Origin: UBA826 sp045564655
GTDB taxonomy: Bacteria; Chloroflexota; Dehalococcoidia; Lucifugimonadales; UBA826
Direction: 5' to 3'
Length of the DNA: 64,000 nucleotides
Assembly: GCA_045564655.1 (NCBI GenBank)
Contig: JBJLGX010000020.1
Location: 124,001 to 188,000, forward strand
Shown here: positions 43,157 through 52,478 of the stretch, in pieces
Numbering within the stretch: position 1 is the stretch's first letter
How the letters are laid out: every line of letters begins with the position of its first letter
Program-made: the position numbers and the translations under genes
The notes under the pieces: generated by a model
Told to the model about the DNA's origin: nothing
Databases searched by the model: none
The model's input: only the letters and a program-made list of their open reading frames with translations

Positions 43157-44345
43157 ACTTATCGATACCTTTTTTTACATAACCAGATTTGTCAGATATT
43201 TTGCGTATATGTTCTATTATATATTCAGGGAGATATTTATTGGTATCTATGAAGTATTCAGGGTATACCGGCAAGCGCGGAGTTAATTTAAATCCTTTCG
43301 CTTCAGTTTTAGTCTTTAACGAATTTAACGTTGGCCACGGGGATTCAGGGTTAACATAGTCTATCGTTATAGGAGAAACTCCACCCCAGTCATTAATTCC
43401 GGCATCTAAATAGATTTCAAAGTTATCTGAAGACAAATTTGGTGGAGCTTGAATATTCATATTTGACCCTAATATTAATCGGGCCATAGATATTGTCCAT
43501 AACATATCGATCGTTTCAGCATCATCACTGTTGGACATTGGAGTATTAGGTTTTGATTTGAAGTTTTGTATTATAACTTCTTGTATATTCCCATATGTTT
43601 TTTGTAATTCTAGTATTTCAAATAAGGATTCTATTCTGTCTTCAAGAGTTTCTCCAATTCCAATTAATAATCCTGTGGTAAAAGGTATGTTCAATTCCCC
43701 TGCATTTTGCATAGTTTTTATTCTAGCGATAGGTCTTTTACTAGGGGCAAATTCATGAGGCCCTCCTGGTTGATATAGTAACTTGCTAGTGCTTTCTAGC
43801 ATTAGCCCTACAGAAGCATTATATTTTTTGATCTCTCTTAATTCATTTTTACTCATTGTGCCTGGGTTAGCATGAGGTAATAATGTAGAGTTATTAATTA
43901 CTAATTTGCACATATCTGTTACGTATTCGAGAGTTGTTTTATATCCTCGTTCATTTAACCATGTTTTTGCTTCTTCAAATCTTAATTCTGGCCTTTCTCC
44001 TAATGTGAATAACGCTTCTGTACAACCTGCTTGTTCGCCCTTCTTAACCACTTTTAATATTTCTTCAGGATCCATATACAGATTTTTGACGTCTTTAGGG
44101 TCTTTTCTGAATGTACAATAACCACAATAATCTCTGCATAATTGAGTTAATGGTATGAATACTTTTGGAGAAAAAGTTATTTTGTTTCCTTTGCCTTTAT
44201 CCCTAATAGATGAAGCTGCCACACATAATTTTTCAATGTTTTTATTGATGTCTTTTGATAAAGACATAGCTTCATCTTTTGTGATGAATTCATGAGCTAT
44301 GCTTTTAGATAAAGCGTATTTAATGGTTTGTTGATTAGATCCCAT
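43143..44345 (-). CDS. cofG: FO synthase subunit 1 (CofG)
   Basis: A 400-residue radical-SAM partner of CofH that closes the deazaflavin ring to form FO, the F420 precursor. CRDYCGYC carries the CX3CX2C cluster ligands. GCTEALFTLGERPE, PHANPGTMSKNE, TGLLIGIGETLEDR and WGGVSPITIDYVNPE match CofG. Actinobacteria fuse the two activities as FbiC; here they are separate, in the order polA-cofG-cofH. The gene begins 7 nt after the polA stop. The other F420 genes (cofC, cofD, cofE) are not in the window. Confidence 0.95.
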   Translation of the reverse strand: MGSNQQTIKYALSKSIAHEFITKDEAMSLSKDINKNIEKLCVAASSIRDKGKGNKITFSPKVFIPLTQLCRDYCGYCTFRKDPKDVKNLYMDPEEILKVVKKGEQAGCTEALFTLGERPELRFEEAKTWLNERGYKTTLEYVTDMCKLVINNSTLLPHANPGTMSKNELREIKKYNASVGLMLESTSKLLYQPGGPHEFAPSKRPIARIKTMQNAGELNIPFTTGLLIGIGETLEDRIESLFEILELQKTYGNIQEVIIQNFKSKPNTPMSNSDDAETIDMLWTISMARLILGSNMNIQAPPNLSSDNFEIYLDAGINDWGGVSPITIDYVNPESPWPTLNSLKTKTEAKGFKLTPRLPVYPEYFIDTNKYLPEYIIEHIRKISDKSGYVKKGIDKYVSN

Positions 44346-44351
44346 AGTATA

Positions 44352-47129
44352 TTATTTTAATTCACCCCAATTTGAACCTGTATTTATTTCTACAGTTAAG
44401 GGCACTGATAGTGAAACAGCACTAGGCATCAATTCTGTAATAATTGATTCTATTTGGGAAATTTCGTTATTTGGAACATCAAATATAAGTTCATCATGAA
44501 CCTGTAGGGTCATCAAAGATTCTAATTTTAAATCATCTATTCTTTTCTGTATATTTATCATGGCTATTTTTATTATGTCTGCGGCAGTACCTTGAATTGG
44601 CATATTTATAGCTGCTCTTTCTGCCTGACTTCTTATGCGATGATTAGATGAATTAATATCATGTAGATATCGTCGTCTTCCTAGCAATGTTTCTACGTAT
44701 CCGGTATTTCGGCATTGTTCTTTTATTTCTTCTAGATAATTTTTAATTCCCGGATATTTATCGAAATATATTTCGATAAATTTTTTACCTTGTTTTTGAG
44801 ACAGATCTGTTTGGCGAGTAATGCCGTGAGGACTTAATCCGTATATGACGCCAAAATTTAAGACTTTGGCTATTCTTCTCATATCTGTAGTGACTTCATT
44901 TATTGGTATGTTATACACTAACGCACTAGTAGCGCTATGTATGTCTTCTCCATTTTGAAATGCATTTATAAGACCGGAATCTCGAGAAAAATGTGCTAGT
45001 ACACGTAATTCTATTTGAGAATAGTCGGCAGATATGAGGGACCAATTAGTTGGGTCTTTGGATATGAAAGATTCTCTGACTTTACGGCCTAATTCTGACC
45101 GAACAGGTATGTTTTGTACGTTTGGGTCGTTACTCGAAATACGCCCTGTGGCAGTACCTGTTTGTCTATATGATGTATGGACTCTATTTGTTTGATTATT
45201 CAGTAGTTCTGGTAACGAATCAACATATGTTGATTTAATTTTAGATATTTCCCGATATTCAAGTACTCGATTTAAGACTTCGTATGATCTAGGGTCTGCA
45301 GTATTTGCTTCTCCTCGATCTAATTTAGACTTTAACTCATCTAAAGATTGGGCGTCTGTAGAATGGCCACTTTGTATTTTTCTTGTTGGGGGTAAATTTA
45401 ATTCTGAAAACAATATGTCACTTAATTGTTTTGGTGAATTTAAATTAAATTCATGCCCTATCAAATTAAACATTTCAGATTCGATATTTTCTAATTGTTT
45501 GCCTAACGTTTTTGACATTTTTTCTAAGAGAGGTATATTTAAGGAAACTCCATTTTGTTGCATTTTGATAAGTATTGAAACTAAAGGTAATTCCACTTCA
45601 TCATATAGTTTTGTAATTTTCTTTTCAGATAGTTCAGTCTTTAAAAGTGGATATAGTTTTTCAGTATAATATGCATCTGCAGCAGCGTATGGTGCCGCAT
45701 CTTTGATTGGAACGTCAGCCATAGTTATTTGACTGCGCCCTTTTCCAATTAGGTTCGTAATAGGAGTCATTTCTTCTTCAAAGCATTCTAATGTTAGTTG
45801 CTTTAGTCCGTAATTTCTTCTGCCGCTAAGATGCGCAGCAATCATTGTATCGAATTGTATATTTGTGACGTGTATACCGTTTTGAGTAAGAACACTTATG
45901 TCATAATTTGCGTTATGTGCTCGGATAGGAATTTGAGGATCTTCGAATATAGGTTTAATTTTTTCAATGATGAGAGATTTGTCTAATTGTCCAGGTTCAT
46001 TATGTCCTATGGGTATGTACCAGGTTTCACCGTCTTTTATAGAGATAGATATACCTACTAATTCACAAGTCATCGTATTTAATCCAGTTGTTTCTGTATC
46101 AAAAGAAAATCCATCTTTGGTAGATATCTTATGGGATAAATTATCTAACTCACTTTGTGATGTCACTAAGTTATATTCGATTGCTGTTGTAGTCGGAATC
46201 AAACTTGTTTGAATTTCAGTGATAGATTTGTCTGATATATCTATAGTAGCTAATTTAGGAATAATAGAATTAAATTCTAGCTCTTTTAAAAAATCTATTA
46301 TTTCGGCAGCTTTAAAATCTCCAAATCTTGTTGTCTCTAAGTCTAATTTTATTGGAGCATTCGTAACAATTTCAGTTAATTTCATGCTTCTTGATAAAAG
46401 TTCTTTATTTTCGATGAGAGATTTTTGGGCTTTAGGTGGGGTTATGGAATCTATATTGTTGTATATATTCTCAATAGAATTGAATTCTGTTAGAAGTTTT
46501 ATTGCAGTTTTGATCCCTATTCCTGGGACTCCCGGAATATTATCTGATGAGTCCCCTTGTAGTGCTTTTATTTCTGATACATATTCGGGACCTAAACCGT
46601 CAAACCTATCTTTTACCCCTTCAATATCATAGAGAGACTTTTTTTGGTTAGAACCGCTCATGTAAACGTGTGTTTTTTCAGTAACTAACTGAAGAGTATC
46701 AGAGTCTCCTGTCAAAATAAGTGTATCTAAATTTTCTAATTCGGCTTGTTTTGATAAGGTTCCTAATAAATCATCGGCTTCAAAGCCTTCTAGTTGGTAG
46801 ATGGGTACATTAAATGCATCCATCAACTCTCTCACTCTATCAAATTGGCCTTTTAATTCTGGGGGAGTAGGAGGTCTGTGGGCTTTATATTCATCAAACA
46901 TCTTATGGCGAAAAGTTGGTTTTGGGAGATCGAAAGTTATGGCTACATGTGTAGGATTCCAGTCATCTATTGATTTAATAAATGCATTGGCAAAACCATA
47001 TACTCCTCTTACGTCTTCTCCTGTGGTGGATACTGTTAATGGACGTTGTATCGCATGGAATGACCTATGAACAATTGCATGTCCATCTATAAGAATTAAA
47101 AGATTTTTAGAGGTATCAGTTTTTACCAT
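44352..47129 (-). CDS. polA: DNA polymerase I
   Basis: A 925-residue three-domain polymerase. The 5'-3' exonuclease domain is first (LLILIDGHAIVHRSFHA, DDLLGTLSKQAE, GDSSDNIPGVPGIG). A DEDDy 3'-5' proofreading domain follows, with an intact first motif FSFDTETTGLN and a later AHNANYD, so editing is likely retained. The polymerase domain has SADYSQIELRVLAHFSRD, RRIAKVLNFGVIYGLS and LQVHDELIFDVP. The length is normal. Confidence 0.96.
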   Translation of the reverse strand: MVKTDTSKNLLILIDGHAIVHRSFHAIQRPLTVSTTGEDVRGVYGFANAFIKSIDDWNPTHVAITFDLPKPTFRHKMFDEYKAHRPPTPPELKGQFDRVRELMDAFNVPIYQLEGFEADDLLGTLSKQAELENLDTLILTGDSDTLQLVTEKTHVYMSGSNQKKSLYDIEGVKDRFDGLGPEYVSEIKALQGDSSDNIPGVPGIGIKTAIKLLTEFNSIENIYNNIDSITPPKAQKSLIENKELLSRSMKLTEIVTNAPIKLDLETTRFGDFKAAEIIDFLKELEFNSIIPKLATIDISDKSITEIQTSLIPTTTAIEYNLVTSQSELDNLSHKISTKDGFSFDTETTGLNTMTCELVGISISIKDGETWYIPIGHNEPGQLDKSLIIEKIKPIFEDPQIPIRAHNANYDISVLTQNGIHVTNIQFDTMIAAHLSGRRNYGLKQLTLECFEEEMTPITNLIGKGRSQITMADVPIKDAAPYAAADAYYTEKLYPLLKTELSEKKITKLYDEVELPLVSILIKMQQNGVSLNIPLLEKMSKTLGKQLENIESEMFNLIGHEFNLNSPKQLSDILFSELNLPPTRKIQSGHSTDAQSLDELKSKLDRGEANTADPRSYEVLNRVLEYREISKIKSTYVDSLPELLNNQTNRVHTSYRQTGTATGRISSNDPNVQNIPVRSELGRKVRESFISKDPTNWSLISADYSQIELRVLAHFSRDSGLINAFQNGEDIHSATSALVYNIPINEVTTDMRRIAKVLNFGVIYGLSPHGITRQTDLSQKQGKKFIEIYFDKYPGIKNYLEEIKEQCRNTGYVETLLGRRRYLHDINSSNHRIRSQAERAAINMPIQGTAADIIKIAMINIQKRIDDLKLESLMTLQVHDELIFDVPNNEISQIESIITELMPSAVSLSVPLTVEINTGSNWGELK

Positions 47130-47159
47130 ATTCTACAGATTATACATCTAATTAATATA

Positions 47160-48581
47160 CTATAAAGAAGCATAGGATTGACATTCTGAAAGTATTTTTG
47201 AAACGATATTTTTATCTATACCCTCTGCATATATTCTCATGAGAGGTTCCGTGCCCGAAAATCGTATTAGCCCCCAGTTGTTATTCTCTAATATAAATTT
47301 GAATCCATCTTGGTTATCTATTCTTATGACTGGTATTCCCGCTATATGTTTAGGTTTTATCGAAGAAACTTTTTCTATGATTTTAATTTTGTTTTGTGGA
47401 TCGAATTCTGTATCTATTCTCGAATAAAAATGAGGCCCTACGATTTCTTCAAGATCATGGATTAATTCAGAAGGATTTTTACCAGTACTAGCCATCATAT
47501 TTAAAATCATAAGACCTGATAATATTCCGTCTCTTTCGGGAATATGTCCTTGAAATGCATATCCGCCACTCTCTTCTCCGGCAGCCATCGCGTTTTCTTC
47601 GATCATCACAGGCCCTAAGTACTTAAAGCCCACAGGCGTAGTTATTACAGGTGTTTTGTTCAATTCCCCTAATTTATCTATCATACTTGTCATAGTTATA
47701 GATTTAATTATGGGACCTGTCATATTTAAGTCAGTTAATATGTGATTGCATATTAATGCAAATGCGTGAAGAGTTGATATATATTGTCCATCTTCATCAA
47801 TAATGCCTAATCTATCCGCATCTCCATCTGTTGCTAATCCTACATCCCCGTTAACTTCAAGAATCTTGTTTTTTAACGGAATCAAATTTGATTCAATTGG
47901 TTCAGGTTGTGCCATATCTGGGAAAGAAGTATTTATTTCTGATCTTATTTCAAATATTTTGGTAGTGCCACCTTCAACTAACCTTGAAATATAAGTTGCA
48001 CCAGCACCGTGCATAGAATCTATTACTACGTTTAAACCAGCATCTCTGATTGATTTTAGATTTACCATACCCGCAATATGGTTCATATAAGAAGGGTCAG
48101 GGTTTATTTTTTCTATCAAACCTGTATTTAACCCATCTTCAATGGATATAGTTTGGATATCACCTGTAGTTTCGACAATTGATATAAATTCTTCTAGTCT
48201 TTTTACGATATCAGGAGAAGCACTTCCCCCATATCCGGGTTTGAATTTAAATCCATTCCAATTTGGCGGGTTGTGACTTGCGGTAATCACAATGCCTGCT
48301 GAGCATTCATGTTGAACTAAATTGTAACTTACAACTGGAGTTGGAGTAGGCCTGTCGCATAGTATGACAGGAATATTGTTTCCCGCAATTACTTCTGCTA
48401 CGGATTCAGCAAATTCTGCAGATTTTAATCTAGTGTCATATCCTATAATTAATCCTGAAGATTCATATCCATTTGATTTTAAATAGTTAGCAACCCCTTG
48501 AGCACAGATTTTTACATTTTGAAATGTATATTCTTCTCCGATTATGGCACGCCAACCATCGGTTCCAAATTTTATTGCCAC
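47160..48581 (-). CDS. Phosphoglucomutase / phosphomannomutase family protein
   Basis: A 473-residue alpha-D-phosphohexomutase. GTG 48579-48581 follows a GAGGGA site. KFGTDGWRAIIGEEYTFQNVK opens domain 1. The phosphoserine loop is TASHNPPNWNGFKFKP, the metal loop DGDADRLGI, and the sugar and phosphate loops are EESGGYAF and RFSGTEPLMRIYAE. It interconverts hexose-1-P and hexose-6-P for glycan and storage metabolism. The family cannot be split into glucose- or mannose-specific by sequence alone here. galE at 56 kb could use its product. Confidence 0.9.
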   Translation of the reverse strand: MAIKFGTDGWRAIIGEEYTFQNVKICAQGVANYLKSNGYESSGLIIGYDTRLKSAEFAESVAEVIAGNNIPVILCDRPTPTPVVSYNLVQHECSAGIVITASHNPPNWNGFKFKPGYGGSASPDIVKRLEEFISIVETTGDIQTISIEDGLNTGLIEKINPDPSYMNHIAGMVNLKSIRDAGLNVVIDSMHGAGATYISRLVEGGTTKIFEIRSEINTSFPDMAQPEPIESNLIPLKNKILEVNGDVGLATDGDADRLGIIDEDGQYISTLHAFALICNHILTDLNMTGPIIKSITMTSMIDKLGELNKTPVITTPVGFKYLGPVMIEENAMAAGEESGGYAFQGHIPERDGILSGLMILNMMASTGKNPSELIHDLEEIVGPHFYSRIDTEFDPQNKIKIIEKVSSIKPKHIAGIPVIRIDNQDGFKFILENNNWGLIRFSGTEPLMRIYAEGIDKNIVSKILSECQSYASL

Positions 48582-48607
48582 GTGATTCCCTCTATTTAAT
48601 TATAATT

Positions 48608-49816
48608 TTACAAATTAGCATCTTTTTTTATTGCTTCAGACTTGTTTAGTCTTTCCCACGGTAGATCTAAGTCATTTCTACCGAAGTGACCATATGCGGC
48701 AGTTTGTTTGTATATAGGATTTCTTAATTCCAAATCTCTTATGATAGCTCCTGGTCGTAAATCAAAGTGCTTATTGATAAGTTCTTCGATTTTATCGTTA
48801 GATATTTTGTTGGTTCCAAATGTTTCAACAGCAACTGATGTTGGGGCAGCCATTCCTATAGCATAAGAAACTAGAACTTCTAATCTATCAGCTACTCCTG
48901 CAGCGACTAAATTTTTTGCTACCCATCGAGAAGCGTAAGCTGCCGATCTATCTACTTTAGTAGGGTCTTTACCGGATAATGCACCCCCTCCGTGCCGTGA
49001 CATCCCACCATAAGTGTCGACTATTATCTTTCTTCCAGTTAAGCCAGTATCTCCAACTGGGCCACCTATTACAAATCTTCCTGAAGGATTTACAATGAAA
49101 TTAGTGTCTTTGAGCAGTTCTGATGGAATTGTTTGCTTAGCAACTTTTTCTATTAAATCTTTGGTGATAGTGTCATTATCTACATCGGCAGAATGCTGAT
49201 TGCTTAAAAGGACTGTATGTACTCTAACGGGAATCCCCTTTGAGTATTCAACGGTAACTTGGGACTTACCGTCAGGTCTTAGGTATGGTAGTTCACCAGA
49301 TTTCCGTACAGCAGATAATTTTTGTGTCAATTTGTGTGCTAGATATATTGGGAGGGGCATGTATTCAGAAGTTTCATTGCATGCAAACCCCATCATCATT
49401 CCTTGATCTCCTGCTCCAAGATTTTCTATTTCCTGATCTACTTGATTTGCCCTAGCTTCTATAGATGTACTAACACCTTTAGAAATATCTTGTGACTGTT
49501 CATCTATAGCAACCATAACTCCACATGACTTGTAATCAAATCCATACGAAGGATCAGTATATCCAATTGTTTTTATTGTTTCCCGTACGAGGGCAGGTAT
49601 GTCTGTATAGCCACTTTTTATTGATATTTCCCCCATAACTACAACTAAGCCTGTGGTACAAGCAACTTCACATGCTACACGGGCATTTGGATCAAGTCTT
49701 AGCATCGCATCTAAAACGGCATCTGATATTTGGTCACTTATCTTATCTGGATGCCCTTCTGTTACTGATTCTGAAGTGAATAGATAAGAAGAGGATTCCA
49801 TGAAAGTAGAACTCAT
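48608..49816 (-). CDS. metK: S-adenosylmethionine synthetase
   Basis: A 402-residue enzyme forming SAM from methionine and ATP. GGGAGAA precedes ATG 49814-49816. The signatures are FTSESVTEGHPDKISDQISD, GAGDQGMMMGFACNE, GGPVGDTGLTGRKIIVDTYG and GGGALSGKDPTKVDRSAAY. No SAM riboswitch fits in the 38-nt gap upstream. With ahcY and the PfkB kinase next to it, it completes much of a SAM-regeneration block. Confidence 0.97.
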   Translation of the reverse strand: MSSTFMESSSYLFTSESVTEGHPDKISDQISDAVLDAMLRLDPNARVACEVACTTGLVVVMGEISIKSGYTDIPALVRETIKTIGYTDPSYGFDYKSCGVMVAIDEQSQDISKGVSTSIEARANQVDQEIENLGAGDQGMMMGFACNETSEYMPLPIYLAHKLTQKLSAVRKSGELPYLRPDGKSQVTVEYSKGIPVRVHTVLLSNQHSADVDNDTITKDLIEKVAKQTIPSELLKDTNFIVNPSGRFVIGGPVGDTGLTGRKIIVDTYGGMSRHGGGALSGKDPTKVDRSAAYASRWVAKNLVAAGVADRLEVLVSYAIGMAAPTSVAVETFGTNKISNDKIEELINKHFDLRPGAIIRDLELRNPIYKQTAAYGHFGRNDLDLPWERLNKSEAIKKDANL

Positions 49817-49854
49817 TCTGTATTTCTCCCTAGTTATTTAAATTAGCTTTGATA

Positions 49855-51126
49855 TTATGTTCCAACGTCCCAACTTTGCAAATATTTTTCTTGTTCAGCA
49901 GTTAATTCATCAATATTAATTCCCATAGACAGTAATTTAAGCCTACCTATCTCAGCATCAATATCTTGAGGAACGGTATATACTTTATTCTCTAGATTCC
50001 TATATTCATTAGCAACATATTCAGCTGAAAGTGCTTGGTTTGCAAAACTCATGTCCATTACGGCTGAAGGATGGCCTTCTGCTGCTGCAAGGTTTATTAA
50101 TCTGCCTTCTCCAAGTACATTTATCTTTCTGCCATCGTTCATAGTATATTGCTCTACATATTCGCGAACTTCTGTTTTACTATCAGCGTCTTCTTCTATT
50201 CCTTCTATATCAATTTCTACGTTGAAGTGTCCGCTGTTGGCAAGTAAGGCTCCACTTTTCATTAAAGCTACATGCTTTCTATCTATTGCTTTCATGCCAC
50301 CTGTTATTGATATAAATACATCTCCGATTTTTGCTGCCTCTTCTGCTTTCATAACCTGATGTCCGTCCATGGCAGCTTCTAATCCACGAATAGGGTCTAC
50401 TTCGCATACAACAGTTTTAGCTCCCATTCCACTAGCCCTCAAAGCTACTCCTTTTCCGCACCAACCATAACCTATTATCACTGCTGTTTTTCCTGCCCAT
50501 AGCATGTTTGTTGCTCGAGTTATTCCGTCTAAAGTGCTTTGGCCTGTGCCGTACCTATTATCGAAGAAGTGTTTTGTGTCGGCATCGTTTACAGCTATAA
50601 CAGGGTATTTTAATTTTCCATCGTTCGCTAAACTTTTTAATCTTATGACTCCAGTTGTAGTTTCTTCAGTTCCGCCTATAATGTTGTCTGTTAAGTCAGG
50701 ACGCTCTCCATGTAACATTGCTACTAAGTCGGCGCCATCATCCATTGTCATATGTGGTTTTGATTCTAATACTGATATCAAATGTTTATAATAAGTATCC
50801 CTATCCTCTCCTTTTATGGCAAAAGTCGGGATACCATATTGGGTTACTAATGCAGCAGCTACATCGTCCTGCGTACTTAATGGGTTGCTGGCACATAAAG
50901 CCACATCGGCCCCACCCGCTTTTAATGTTATTGCTAAATTAGCTGTTTCAGTTGTTACGTGTAAGCAAGCTGCAAGTTTTAGACCATTCAAGGGTTTGTC
51001 TTTAGAAAATCTTTCACGTATTTTTCTTAAAACTGGCATTTCTCTTTCTGCCCAGTTTATTCTTTTGATACCCTCACTGGACAATGAAGGGTCTTTTATA
51101 TCACCTAGTTCTGAGTTTTTTGACAA
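49855..51126 (-). CDS. ahcY: S-adenosylhomocysteine hydrolase
   Basis: The 423-residue enzyme cleaves SAH to adenosine and homocysteine, relieving product inhibition of methyltransferases. TTG 51124-51126 is preceded by AGGAGA. HVTTETANLAITLKAGGADVALC, AVNDADTKHFFDNRYGTGQS and the NAD-binding IGYGWCGKGVALRASGMGA are diagnostic. It lacks the extra internal loop seen in some bacterial and plant forms, and is close in length to compact archaeal and thermophilic enzymes. The upstream kinase gene may remove the adenosine it releases. Confidence 0.97.
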   Translation of the reverse strand: MSKNSELGDIKDPSLSSEGIKRINWAEREMPVLRKIRERFSKDKPLNGLKLAACLHVTTETANLAITLKAGGADVALCASNPLSTQDDVAAALVTQYGIPTFAIKGEDRDTYYKHLISVLESKPHMTMDDGADLVAMLHGERPDLTDNIIGGTEETTTGVIRLKSLANDGKLKYPVIAVNDADTKHFFDNRYGTGQSTLDGITRATNMLWAGKTAVIIGYGWCGKGVALRASGMGAKTVVCEVDPIRGLEAAMDGHQVMKAEEAAKIGDVFISITGGMKAIDRKHVALMKSGALLANSGHFNVEIDIEGIEEDADSKTEVREYVEQYTMNDGRKINVLGEGRLINLAAAEGHPSAVMDMSFANQALSAEYVANEYRNLENKVYTVPQDIDAEIGRLKLLSMGINIDELTAEQEKYLQSWDVGT

Positions 51127-51152
51127 TGTTATCTCCTATCGTGTTTATAATA

Positions 51153-52076
51153 TTAGATTATTGGTTTTGCTTCAAAAGAAGTTATTCCAATAATTTTTTT
51201 AAATCTATTTTCTATTTCCTGTTTTTTTAAATCAGTAAATTTTTCTATGCTAAATCCTTCTATTGCTAAAGATCCCATCACTGAGCCTGCAATTATAGCT
51301 CTTTTTAAATTTTCATTGGATATATCATTTGTTTTAGAAAGATAGCCCATAAATCCTCCTGCAAAACTATCCCCAGCCCCTGTAGGATCAATCACATTTT
51401 CTATTGGTAGAGCTGGTGCAGTAAATATATCACCTTGGTTAAACATCATTACACCATGCTCACCTTTTTTAATAACGACAGTCGAAGGGCCCATTTGGGT
51501 TATTTTTTTTGCAGCTTTAATTATGTTTGCCTCTCCCGTAAATGATGATATTTCTTTGTTGTCCATAAATAGTATGTCAACTTTTTTAACAATATCTATT
51601 AAGGGTTGTTTGTGGTCATCTATCCAAAAATTCATAGTGTCGAGAGCTACAACCTTAGGCCTTTCAGTCATTTGGTTTAGTGTTTTCATTTGTAATTTAG
51701 GGTCTATGTTTGCTAGGAATAAAAAATCACTTTGTTTGTTTTTATTACTTAGCATGGGATCAAATTTTTCAAAAACATTAAGTTGAGTATCTAATGTTTC
51801 TCTTATGTTTACATCAGTACTGTCATAAACTCCCTTCCATCTAAATGTGTTTCCTTTTGCTACCGCTAAATTTGAAATATTAACACCATGGTTAAGTAGT
51901 TTGGTTTTATCAGATTCTAAAAAATCATCTCCAACAACAGCAACAAGGCTGACATTAGTAAAAAAACTAGAAGCTACGGAAAAGTAAGTTGCGGACCCGC
52001 CTAGAGCATCATCTCTGGTCCCCGCACCAGTAGTTACCGAGTCATATGCAACAGATCCAACTACTAGTAATGTCAT
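51153..52076 (-). CDS. PfkB-family kinase, possibly adenosine kinase
   Basis: A 307-residue ribokinase-fold kinase. It starts LLVVGSVAYDSVTTG, has the substrate lid segment GGSATYFSVASSFF and the catalytic DPTGAGDSFAGGFMGYL. Because it is encoded directly upstream of ahcY and near metK, phosphorylation of the adenosine from SAH cleavage is an attractive guess. Sequence alone does not separate adenosine, ribose and fructose kinases. Its ATG overlaps the preceding rhodanese stop by one base, so the two are probably coupled. Confidence 0.82.
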   Translation of the reverse strand: MTLLVVGSVAYDSVTTGAGTRDDALGGSATYFSVASSFFTNVSLVAVVGDDFLESDKTKLLNHGVNISNLAVAKGNTFRWKGVYDSTDVNIRETLDTQLNVFEKFDPMLSNKNKQSDFLFLANIDPKLQMKTLNQMTERPKVVALDTMNFWIDDHKQPLIDIVKKVDILFMDNKEISSFTGEANIIKAAKKITQMGPSTVVIKKGEHGVMMFNQGDIFTAPALPIENVIDPTGAGDSFAGGFMGYLSKTNDISNENLKRAIIAGSVMGSLAIEGFSIEKFTDLKKQEIENRFKKIIGITSFEAKPII

Positions 52077-52429
52077 TAATCCTCTACTCCCATACTTGTG
52101 GGGTACCCTTTGTTAATCCAAGTAGGAGTCCCTTCTTCTATGTTGTATAGTCTGTCTTGATCTATTCCCATTGATGCGGACATTTCACAAGCTAAGGCAC
52201 TTCTCACACCAGCCGCACATATAAATAATAAGTTTTTGTCATTTGGTAATTCATCTATTCTGCCAATTAGTTGATCAACAGTTATAAAAAGAGCTCCAGT
52301 TATGTGACCTTCTATATACTCGTCATATCTTCTTACGTCAACAAAAACATAATTGTTGTTGTTATGCAATTCAGAAGCCTCATCTACAGTTATTCTATTG
52401 TAGGGTTCTCCATCTATTTTATAAGGCAT
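52076..52429 (-). CDS. Single-domain rhodanese
   Basis: The 117-residue protein is a sulfurtransferase domain. ATG 52427-52429 (MPYKIDGEPY) has AGGAG just upstream, so a longer frame to 52471 is rejected. VDVRRYDEYIEGHITGALFI is the typical rhodanese segment. C71 in LLFICAAGVRS is the persulfide cysteine, and its loop CAAGVRS replaces the usual CRSGNRS. It may deliver sulfur or act in redox/sulfide detoxification. The specific acceptor is unknown. Confidence 0.9.
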   Translation of the reverse strand: MPYKIDGEPYNRITVDEASELHNNNNYVFVDVRRYDEYIEGHITGALFITVDQLIGRIDELPNDKNLLFICAAGVRSALACEMSASMGIDQDRLYNIEEGTPTWINKGYPTSMGVED

Positions 52430-52478
52430 AATTACTCCTAAATAATTATGTGAGTTAATATTGAAACACAATTGAGCA

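Noticed and set aside
49817..49854. SAM riboswitch upstream of metK
   Set aside because: Only 38 nt separate metK and ahcY, too short for any SAM aptamer of the common classes.
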